A stretch of DNA of 64,000 bases from Polynucleobacter sp. AP-Kolm-20A-A1 (GTDB lineage Bacteria; Pseudomonadota; Gammaproteobacteria; Burkholderiales; Burkholderiaceae). Numbering within the stretch: the first letter of the stretch is position 1; the number at the start of each line of letters is the position of its first letter. Positions 57,526-64,000 of the stretch are shown piece after piece. The position numbers were made by a program, and so were the translations under genes. The stretch spans positions 186,001-250,000 of the forward strand of contig NZ_CP061315.1 of the NCBI RefSeq assembly GCF_018688315.1. The letters run 5' to 3'. The notes under the pieces are model-generated. The model made no database searches. It was not told the DNA's origin and worked only from the letters and a program-made list of their open reading frames with translations.

Positions 57526-58472
57526 TGAACCAATTTAATGCTGCCGGTGAATTAACCCACCTTCTCACATTGGAAGGTCTGCCAAAAGAGCAGATCCTAC
57601 ATATTTTAGATACTGCCCAGCAGTTTGTAAGCGTGACAGATCCTTCTCGTGAAGTAAAAAAAGTTCCTTTATTGCGTGGAAAGAGTGTTTTTAATTTGTT
57701 CTTTGAAAACTCCACTCGTACTCGTACGACTTTTGAGATCGCTGCAAAACGTTTATCTGCGGATGTTATTAATTTAGACATCTCCACCTCCTCAACTGCT
57801 AAGGGCGAAAGCTTGCTGGATACGATTGATAATCTCGTGGCAATGCAGGCAGATATTTTTGTCGTGCGCCATAGCGTCTCTAAGGCGCCAATTGAAATAG
57901 CGAACCATGTACCCTCTCATGTGCACGTGGTGAACGCCGGAGACGGCAGTCATCAGCATCCAACCCAGGGTTTATTAGATATGTATACGATGCGTCACTT
58001 TAAGCAGAATTTCAAAGGTTTAAAGGTGGCGATTGTGGGTGACATTGTGCATAGCCGAGTTGCTAAATCCAATATCCATGCGCTAACTACTTTGGGTTGT
58101 GAAGATATCCGCGCAATCGGCCCAGAGAGTTTGTTGCCGAGCGATTTGAATATGCTCGGTGTGAAAGTTTTCCATTCGATGGAAGAAGGCTTAAAAGATG
58201 TTGATGTTGTAATGACTTTGCGTATTCAAAAAGAACGTATGGAAGCGGGTCAGGTTCCAGAAGGCGATGCCTTCTTCAAACAGTATGGCTTAACGCCTAC
58301 GCGTTTAGCACTCGCTAAATCTGATGCGATCGTGATGCACCCAGGCCCCATGAATCGTGGTGTTGAAATTGACTCTGCGGTAGCCGATGGACCGCAGTCC
58401 GTCATCCTCAATCAAGTGACCTTTGGTATCGCAGTGCGTATGGCTGTGATGTCGATCGTTGCCGGCAATTAA
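57525..58472 (+). CDS. pyrB: Aspartate carbamoyltransferase catalytic subunit
   Basis: Second step of pyrimidine synthesis. 315 aa; carbamoyl-phosphate site [11 protein letters not shown] near residue 63, then Ser-Ser-Thr-Ala-Lys-Gly-Glu-Ser and His-Pro-Gly-Pro-Met-Asn-Arg-Gly. Start ATG shares its A with the pyrR stop (TAATG). In related genomes pyrC follows; here the next gene is a glycosyltransferase, so the conserved row ends at 58472. Confidence 0.97.
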   Translation: MNQFNAAGELTHLLTLEGLPKEQILHILDTAQQFVSVTDPSREVKKVPLLRGKSVFNLFFENSTRTRTTFEIAAKRLSADVINLDISTSSTAKGESLLDTIDNLVAMQADIFVVRHSVSKAPIEIANHVPSHVHVVNAGDGSHQHPTQGLLDMYTMRHFKQNFKGLKVAIVGDIVHSRVAKSNIHALTTLGCEDIRAIGPESLLPSDLNMLGVKVFHSMEEGLKDVDVVMTLRIQKERMEAGQVPEGDAFFKQYGLTPTRLALAKSDAIVMHPGPMNRGVEIDSAVADGPQSVILNQVTFGIAVRMAVMSIVAGN

Positions 58473-58492
58473 TTACTCAGTAGGAATACAGG

Positions 58493-59848
58493 GTGACTGT
58501 CGAACTTCCATTGGTGACTGATAAAAAGCGTTGGCTCATTTTGTCACATGCTTTTAATATGGATGGCCGCGCTGCAAGCCTAACCATTACAGACAAAATC
58601 CCCTATTTTCTAGAGGCTGGTGTAGAGCCAATCGTCTTTAGCGCTATCACCGGAATTAAAGATCAACGTTTTCCACATTATCAATTTATTGCCTGGGGGC
58701 CTTCAGGCTTTCGTTTTGATTTTCGCCATTGGGTCGCTAATAAATTCGGCCGTGGCTTAATTTATAAGCTGAGCACTGGAACTGTATCCATTTTGTTGGC
58801 ACCCTTGATTGCAATTGAAAAACTGTGCCTTGGTTATTCGAGTCAATGGTCTTGGGCTCTTCCTGCCTTCTTGCATGGATATAGATTAATTCGTGCTGGT
58901 AAGGTAGATGTAGTGCTTTCGGTTGGTAGCGCATGGTCCGCTCACTTGGCTGGCGTCTGGCTGAAGAAGGCCACCGGTATTGAGTTGATCTCAGAGGTTC
59001 ATGATCCCCTGGTAATTCGTAAAGACCCCAATGATCAAGGCTTTGAGAGGCCCAAGAGCCGTGACGCAGGTTTTCGCCATTATTTAGAAAATCAACTAAC
59101 GCGATTTTCTGACAAGGTATGGTGGTTTACAGATGGCGCCTTGCATTACGCTAAAGTGCGCAATCCCAATCTCAATACTCCAAGCAATGCCCATGGCTTT
59201 GTGGTGACGCCAGGAGCTCAACCCCCTGGAAGCCTCGCTGCAAATCAAACCCATCAATACACCAATCAACTCAATCTATGCCACTTTGGTTCTTTGGCAA
59301 ATGATCGATCTCTTTCAACTATCTTAAAAGCGTTACTGCCTTTATTTGAAAAATACCCACAAGCACGGGATTTGATTCGTGTACATGCCTATGGCGCACC
59401 CTTAGACTCTTTATCGATTGAAGCCATTCAAAAATATGGTTTTGAAGATGTTTTACTAGCGCATGGTCGCCTCGAAATTGATCCTGCAACTGGAAAGTCT
59501 GGGCGTCAGCGGGTAGCTGAAAAAATGCAAGAAGCTGATGTGCTAATTTTGTTGCATGGTAATGACGAGTGGTGTGCAGAGTACATTCCGTCAAAGTTTT
59601 ATGACTACCTCTGGACTGGTCGACCTATCTGGGGCATTACCCATCGCAACCCCCAGTTAGACCAGATGCTGTTGAATAGGGGTGCCTACTTAAGCGCAGA
59701 GGGTGATTCAGCTGGAATTTCGATGGCGCTTGAAAGAATTTGGTTAGACTGGCAGTCAAAGCAGTTAATTGAGCCGATTTGGAAGCCAATTGGCGTAGAT
59801 CAAGCAGTAAAGACTATCTTGACCCAAGTCCAAAGCCGCACAAAATAA
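58493..59848 (+). CDS. GT-B fold glycosyltransferase (GT4-like)
   Basis: 451 aa, no signal peptide. The N-terminal half has an Arg-Ala-Ala-Ser-Leu region and a hydrophobic membrane-associated segment near residues 95-125; the C-terminal half resembles the GT-B donor domain, with Leu-Cys-His-Phe-Gly-Ser-Leu-Ala, a Val-Leu-Ile-Leu-Leu-His-Gly loop and Ile-Pro-Ser-Lys-Phe-Tyr-Asp-Tyr-Leu-Trp-Thr-Gly-Arg-Pro-Ile, which is the nucleotide-sugar-side motif of GT4-like enzymes. GTG start at 58493 with AGGAAT 9 bases before. First gene of the surface-glycan cluster. Sugar unknown. Confidence 0.72.
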   Translation: MTVELPLVTDKKRWLILSHAFNMDGRAASLTITDKIPYFLEAGVEPIVFSAITGIKDQRFPHYQFIAWGPSGFRFDFRHWVANKFGRGLIYKLSTGTVSILLAPLIAIEKLCLGYSSQWSWALPAFLHGYRLIRAGKVDVVLSVGSAWSAHLAGVWLKKATGIELISEVHDPLVIRKDPNDQGFERPKSRDAGFRHYLENQLTRFSDKVWWFTDGALHYAKVRNPNLNTPSNAHGFVVTPGAQPPGSLAANQTHQYTNQLNLCHFGSLANDRSLSTILKALLPLFEKYPQARDLIRVHAYGAPLDSLSIEAIQKYGFEDVLLAHGRLEIDPATGKSGRQRVAEKMQEADVLILLHGNDEWCAEYIPSKFYDYLWTGRPIWGITHRNPQLDQMLLNRGAYLSAEGDSAGISMALERIWLDWQSKQLIEPIWKPIGVDQAVKTILTQVQSRTK

Positions 59849-59863
59849 TTATAGGAAGCTCGT

Positions 59864-60763
59864 TTGAAAGACTTCGTTCTCTATTGCAAATCTTATTCAA
59901 GGGATTTTCTACGCCTCAAGCGCCTCTTGGAATCAGTTCAGCAATTTAATGCCGATCGCCTCGACTTCTATATCTCAACACCGAGAGCCGAAAAGGCATT
60001 ACTGGAACAAGTGCTTGGAACAAGTGGCTATATTTGGGTAGCAGATGAAGATATCGTTGCTTCAAATCCTGGTGCTGACTTTGCAAAATACCAGGCGATG
60101 CCCGGCGGTTTATCGCAGCAAATTATTAAGTCTGAATTTTGGCGCCTTGGGTTTGCAGAAAATTATTTATGTTTAGATTCGGATTGCGTTTTTATTCGCA
60201 AGTTTTATAAGGCGGATTTCCTGGCGAATGATGGTGTGCCGTACACAGTGCTACATCAAAACAAAGAACTTTTTCAGATTTCTACTAATCGTGGTCAAGA
60301 GAAGGTGGAGCGAGAGCTGCGACTAGAGGCGGAGCGCGTCAAGGCCACATTTGATCGGCAAGGCCCTAATTTTTATTGCGCACCAGCCCCATTTATTTGG
60401 TCTGCAAAGGTGTGGCAATCTCTTGACGAGCAATACTTGCAACCCAAGGGCATCAGCTTGTGGGACTTCATTAGCCCGGAGCTACCTGAGACTTTGATTT
60501 ATGGCGAGGCACTGCTCAAATACCGCGCTATTCCCATTATCGCGATTGAGCCACTGTTTCGCGCTTATCACTACGACTGGCAATATTTCTTAATGAAGCG
60601 TTTAGGTGAGACTGAAGAAAAACTTGCGCAAAATTACTTAGGCATCATCTACCAGTCCGCCTGGGAATCTGAGCTCAACTTAGGTCAATCACAGAAGTCT
60701 GCGCCCTCTAGGTTGCTAAAGCGCTTAAAGCGTTTTGGCCGATACCTACAAAGTTATCTATAG
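59864..60763 (+). CDS. Glycosyltransferase-like protein (DUF6492-like)
   Basis: 299 aa. A GT-A type fold is suggested by Tyr-Leu-Cys-Leu-Asp-Ser-Asp-Cys-Val-Phe near residue 103, a DxD-like metal motif; other parts resemble the DUF6492 family. The C-terminus is a basic Lys/Arg tail that could bind membrane. Start is TTG at 59864 with AGGA 7 bases before. Between two glycosyltransferases, 15 bases after the first, so probably the same operon. Donor and acceptor unknown. Confidence 0.6.
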   Translation: MKDFVLYCKSYSRDFLRLKRLLESVQQFNADRLDFYISTPRAEKALLEQVLGTSGYIWVADEDIVASNPGADFAKYQAMPGGLSQQIIKSEFWRLGFAENYLCLDSDCVFIRKFYKADFLANDGVPYTVLHQNKELFQISTNRGQEKVERELRLEAERVKATFDRQGPNFYCAPAPFIWSAKVWQSLDEQYLQPKGISLWDFISPELPETLIYGEALLKYRAIPIIAIEPLFRAYHYDWQYFLMKRLGETEEKLAQNYLGIIYQSAWESELNLGQSQKSAPSRLLKRLKRFGRYLQSYL

Positions 60764-60771
60764 GTAATCTG

Positions 60772-61713
60772 ATGAGTCAGCAAAGCCCTTTGGTCAGTGT
60801 TTTAATGCCTGCCTACAATTCGGATAAATATATTGCGCAGGCAATACAAAGCATTCTGAATCAGACGCATTCAAACTTTGAGTTGTGCATTATTAATGAT
60901 GGCTCAACAGACAATACTGCGGCAGTGATTGATCAATTTGATGATCCCAGGATTGTTAAGGTCAATCATTCTGAGAATCGCGGGTTAGTAGCCTCTAGAA
61001 ACGCGTTAATCGAAATGGCGCGCGGTCAATATATAGCCTACTTAGATAATGATGACATCGCTTTTCCGGATAGATTAGAAAAGCAGCTTGCTTTTCTAGA
61101 GGCCGGTAAGGCCGATCTTTGTAGTGGCGCATACGAAACCTACAACGAAGAAACTGGCAAGCGTCGCAAGTCTAAAGAACGCTATACAGACGCTGATATC
61201 AAGGCATTAATCAGCGTGTATTGCCCCTTATGCAATCCTGCTGTGATGGGTCGGGCTGAAGTGTTTAAAAAGTTCCGCTACAAACCGGGCAATGATCATG
61301 CTGAAGATTATTCTATGTGGCAAGAGATTGCCTTGGCGGGTTATCGATTGGCTAACTTAAAAGACAAGTTAATTACGTATAGATTGCACCCTAAGCAAAT
61401 CAGTCGTGTAGCCAATGCTAGCGCTGCTATCATCTTTGATCGCTGTAGGGCTGACTACATTCGTGGCTTAGGAATTGATCCGGAACTCTGCCCTCAAAAA
61501 ATGCCTGCAGCAGAGAGAATCATCAAGGCGCCTCAATTCTTGTTTGCTATGAATCGCCGCATTAAAGGCATTTCTTTTTCGGCAAACTATCAGATCTATG
61601 CTCGCTTTCAATATCGCGGCAATGGTGTCTGGACTCCATTTACTCGCTTAGAGCGATTGGTTGTGACGCTGCTCGCTACTCTTCTAGGAAAGCTCGGCGA
61701 GCCCCAGCGTTAG
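60772..61713 (+). CDS. Glycosyltransferase family 2 protein
   Basis: 313 aa. Classical GT2 start Val-Ser-Val-Leu-Met-Pro-Ala-Tyr-Asn-Ser near residue 10, Asn-Asp-Gly-Ser-Thr-Asp-Asn-Thr, and the metal motif Tyr-Leu-Asp-Asn-Asp-Asp near 84, followed by Gly-Arg-Ala-Glu-Val. Inverting transferase using a nucleotide sugar; product unknown. Its stop overlaps the convergent GT11 stop by 4 bases. Confidence 0.92.
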   Translation: MSQQSPLVSVLMPAYNSDKYIAQAIQSILNQTHSNFELCIINDGSTDNTAAVIDQFDDPRIVKVNHSENRGLVASRNALIEMARGQYIAYLDNDDIAFPDRLEKQLAFLEAGKADLCSGAYETYNEETGKRRKSKERYTDADIKALISVYCPLCNPAVMGRAEVFKKFRYKPGNDHAEDYSMWQEIALAGYRLANLKDKLITYRLHPKQISRVANASAAIIFDRCRADYIRGLGIDPELCPQKMPAAERIIKAPQFLFAMNRRIKGISFSANYQIYARFQYRGNGVWTPFTRLERLVVTLLATLLGKLGEPQR

Positions 61714-62591
61714 ATCCTTTGCCACTGCCTAGGCAATAAATCATCCCAGCTTTTGTTCTGATCATTGGTCCATTTTTTGGGCGCAATCACATAAGCATTT
61801 TTGTTATTGCAGAGCCACGCACCCCACCAGCTGAGTGAGCTGTTGGCAATCAAATGCATTTTGCATTGAGACATCAGATAGAGCTCTTCAACTGGGGCAG
61901 CTTTATCTTCTGAGCTTTCGATAAAGGTAATTTTTTCTTGATGAGGTAGATTATTTCTTGCCCACTCTTGGTCGTCAGAGAAAATAAAGAAATGTGTATC
62001 TGGATTTTTTGCCAGAAGTAGTTTTATTCCCTCGAGGTAATAATCTAACCCCAGAAATCCATGTACCTTTGCAGCAACTGGGAGATGAACATAATCACCA
62101 CGACGAATATGCACCATCGCCGAAGGGCTTGCCTGAATTTTTTCTAAATAGGCTTGATAGTGAACTGACAAACCATCGCGAGGTTGGATTTCATCTAATA
62201 GTTCAGCGCGAATAGAATCAAAATAATGAAATGACTGCCAGTATCCTATGAGATAAATGTCTTGATTGGAGTAGGGCTTAAATCGATTGATCAGTGAATT
62301 AAATCGATAGGGTCTATCTTTGAGAATGAAGGGGCTAATCGGTAGAAGCGACTGCAAAATTCGGCGCCATTTTTTTGGAGGCGTAATCGGTGGCTGAACT
62401 TGAATAAATTGGGCTTGAACCCGAAGATCTGGCAATAAAAAGTGCCTTGGCGTGACATCTTCCCAGCCGTGGTTAAACCACTCAATATCCAGGCTTAATT
62501 GACCCTGCAATCGCTTGCTGAGAGCCTTTGCAGTGGCATATTGGAAAAGTTGGTTCCCGAGGCCACCTTGGATTTGGGTAGTAATGTTCAT
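61710..62591 (-). CDS. Alpha-1,2-fucosyltransferase (GT11)
   Basis: 293 aa. GT11 signatures: Gly-Gly-Leu-Gly-Asn-Gln-Leu-Phe-Gln-Tyr-Ala at residues 9-19 and His-Ile-Arg-Arg-Gly-Asp-Tyr-Val at 161-168, the GDP-fucose-binding motif, then Asn-Ser-Ser-Leu-Ser-Trp-Trp-Gly-Ala-Trp-Leu near the end. Expected to add fucose in alpha-1,2 linkage to a surface polysaccharide or LPS, cytoplasmic face. Divergent from the GT10 gene with 75 bases between starts. Confidence 0.9.
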   Translation of the reverse strand: MNITTQIQGGLGNQLFQYATAKALSKRLQGQLSLDIEWFNHGWEDVTPRHFLLPDLRVQAQFIQVQPPITPPKKWRRILQSLLPISPFILKDRPYRFNSLINRFKPYSNQDIYLIGYWQSFHYFDSIRAELLDEIQPRDGLSVHYQAYLEKIQASPSAMVHIRRGDYVHLPVAAKVHGFLGLDYYLEGIKLLLAKNPDTHFFIFSDDQEWARNNLPHQEKITFIESSEDKAAPVEELYLMSQCKMHLIANSSLSWWGAWLCNNKNAYVIAPKKWTNDQNKSWDDLLPRQWQRI

Positions 62592-62666
62592 ATCCCTATA
62601 ATTAAAGCATTAGATTGGGTATAAATGCCCTAATTGCATTACGGCCTTCAAATTTATAGGTAATTT

Positions 62667-63737
62667 ATGCTCACAGGCAGTATTTATGGATGGGAGAATG
62701 GCGAGGACGATATTTTTAATCCTCACAGCCCACGTAATCGCGATAACTGCTTGGAGCCCATGCGTGTCCTGGATGCATTCGCCAAGCAAAGCGGTATTAA
62801 CCTGCACACTGCAGATGTCAATGAACGCAATGGCATCAAACCTGATTTCTCAATATATGTCGAATCGATTGATTTTGTTCCAGGCTCAGCCAGCAAGAAC
62901 TACCTCATCCTTTTTGAAACACCATTAACAGTCCCTAAAAACGCCGACTGCAATTATTTAAATCAGTTTGATGTCATTTTCACCTGGGACCATCTCTTGC
63001 TGAAAAATGGTTTGCGAGATCAAGCTGGTAACTTCACCTCCCATACTCGTTTTATTCAAATTCAGACTCCCAATCCGATTCCAGAAGAATGTGGAGCGGA
63101 TTTTCAGAGTGCTTTTTTTGAGCAGCGCCAAAATTTTGTATGCTTGATTGGTAGTAATCGTCACGCCAATTGTGTTGATGAGCGTGAGCTCTATTCGCAG
63201 AGAGTTAAGGCGGTTCGTTGGTTTGAGAAGTTTGCTCCCGGCAAGCTCAAACTCTATGGAAATGGCTGGAAGGTTCCGCCAAAGCGATTTGGTAGCCTGG
63301 GTAAGGTGCGCTATCGATTGGAAAAAATTATTCCTTGGCTTTCTGGCAAGCCAGTATTTCCAAGCTACCAAGGACCTGCAAAAACAAAATATGCTGTTTT
63401 AAGTAACACCAAGTTTTGCATTTGCTTTGAAAACGCACGAGATATTTCTGGATATATCACTGAAAAAATATTTGACTGCCTCTTTGCTGGCTGCGTTCCA
63501 ATTTACTGGGGTGATGCCAATATTGCGCAATTTATCCCGGCAGAATGCTTTATCGATTTCCGTCAGTTTTCGTCTTATGAGGCCTTGTATAAATTTATGG
63601 AGTCGATGACTCCTGAGCAATTTTTGAGTTATCAACAAGCGGCAAGACAATTTTTGACCAGTTCACAATTCATGCCATTTAGCTCTCAACACTTTGCTAA
63701 GACGATTATTGGCAAAATTGCTCAAGATTTTGCATAG
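62667..63737 (+). CDS. Alpha-1,3-fucosyltransferase-like glycosyltransferase (GT10)
   Basis: 356 aa. The GT10 donor motif is clear: Phe-Glu-Asn-Ala-Arg-Asp at 254-259, Tyr-Ile-Thr-Glu-Lys-Ile-Phe-Asp at 263-270 and Val-Pro-Ile-Tyr-Trp-Gly-Asp at 277-283. This family adds fucose in alpha-1,3/1,4 linkage, as in Lewis-antigen mimicry by Helicobacter. No membrane anchor is evident. Acceptor unknown; partner GT11 gene lies divergent. Confidence 0.88.
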   Translation: MLTGSIYGWENGEDDIFNPHSPRNRDNCLEPMRVLDAFAKQSGINLHTADVNERNGIKPDFSIYVESIDFVPGSASKNYLILFETPLTVPKNADCNYLNQFDVIFTWDHLLLKNGLRDQAGNFTSHTRFIQIQTPNPIPEECGADFQSAFFEQRQNFVCLIGSNRHANCVDERELYSQRVKAVRWFEKFAPGKLKLYGNGWKVPPKRFGSLGKVRYRLEKIIPWLSGKPVFPSYQGPAKTKYAVLSNTKFCICFENARDISGYITEKIFDCLFAGCVPIYWGDANIAQFIPAECFIDFRQFSSYEALYKFMESMTPEQFLSYQQAARQFLTSSQFMPFSSQHFAKTIIGKIAQDFA

Positions 63738-63779
63738 TTTTGCCGAAATATAACCATAAGCCCCATGTAAAATAAGCCT

Positions 63780-64000
63780 ATGTCTCTAATAAATATAATA
63801 AAAAATCCTAGAAAGCCAATTACTCAATCAACAATTTTGTTGGCTGGGCCTGTTCGCAATGTTTCCGCTCAGATTGAGAATGAAGTGGAAAAGTTAATGG
63901 CCAGTCTTGATCAATTCAAGAATGTCATGTGTCTGGCTGTAGAGAGTGATTCAAGTGACGATACTCTTGTGAGGCTAGAAATGCTTTCCAAGAAGGTACC
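63780..64000 (+). CDS. Probable glycosyltransferase-like protein, 5-prime part (cut by window end)
   Basis: ATG at 63780, 42 bases after the GT10 stop, and 73 codons without a stop up to the window end. The text includes Leu-Leu-Ala-Gly-Pro-Val-Arg-Asn-Val and Ala-Val-Glu-Ser-Asp-Ser-Ser-Asp-Asp-Thr, which resembles the donor loop of GT-A enzymes (and of CAP59/GT69-like transferases). Position in the glycan cluster agrees, but the assignment is weak because most of the protein is missing. Confidence 0.45.
   Translation, partial: MSLINIIKNPRKPITQSTILLAGPVRNVSAQIENEVEKLMASLDQFKNVMCLAVESDSSDDTLVRLEMLSKKV

Noticed and set aside
57490..57540. PyrR attenuator between pyrR and pyrB
   Set aside because: The genes overlap by one base and no terminator/antiterminator pair is visible.

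Overview
The window looks like chromosome from a betaproteobacterium of the family Burkholderiaceae, most probably Polynucleobacter or a close relative. This rests on recalled gene order and protein character: rplU-rpmA-obgE-proB-CNP1-rppH-proS-ffh, aroQ-accB-accC-prmA, a Lys/Ala histone H1-like protein after nrdAB, and yqgE-ruvX-pyrR-pyrB, all with moderate base composition and very tight packing. No rRNA, tRNA, insertion sequence, CRISPR array or phage gene was found.

Layout. 1-3367: end of a sodium:solute symporter, a ketopantoate reductase, and a divergent pair of a fumarylacetoacetate hydrolase-family enzyme and a GrdB-like protein with Cys in the usual selenocysteine motif. 3364-13077: housekeeping block (ispB, rplU-rpmA, obgE, a short proB, CNP1-like lipoprotein, rppH, proS, ffh, a CcsA-like membrane protein, and an AmpD amidase fused to a membrane-anchored zinc ribbon). 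13078-18400: class Ia ribonucleotide reductase nrdA-nrdB behind two NrdR-box-like palindromes, then the H1-like gene with a slippery A9 run. 18421-24139, minus strand: tlpA-like, aroQ, accB, accC, a prmA-DUF3426 fusion and a PfkB-type kinase. 24160-30972, plus strand: mpl, fabG, an RNB nuclease, tonB-like, aroE, mtgA. 30993-34980: pyrF, corA, pncC/cinA-like, pgpA, thiL. 35061-42028: maeB, a lone barstar-family gene, rsmE, tkt, gap. 42184-53493: fur, bamE, dapB, leuS, lptE, holA, proA, hemJ-like, an RlmL-like methyltransferase, rubredoxin, hemL. 53506-58472: apaH, phrB, then yqgE-ruvX-pyrR-pyrB. 58493-64000: an accessory surface-glycan cluster with three glycosyltransferase-type genes, an alpha-1,2-fucosyltransferase-like gene (GT11), an alpha-1,3-fucosyltransferase-like gene (GT10) and a gene cut by the window end.

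The genes join into familiar modules: deoxynucleotide synthesis, fatty-acid initiation (accBC), peptidoglycan recycling and synthesis (ampD, mpl, mtgA), outer-membrane assembly (bamE, lptE), proline synthesis (proB, proA), pyrimidine synthesis (pyrF, pyrR, pyrB) and central carbon metabolism (tkt, gap, maeB).

The most unusual signal is at 18197-18334. The H1-like reading frame stops at 18209 just after an in-phase A AAA AAG heptamer, and the -1 frame continues 42 codons with the same Lys/Ala composition and then a Pro/Trp-containing tail. This is either programmed -1 frameshifting or a homopolymer indel. Two gene fusions (PrmA with DUF3426, zinc ribbon with AmpD), a ProB without PUA domain, a terminator hairpin abutting the obgE start, and a repeated palindromic motif upstream of the barstar gene also deserve attention.
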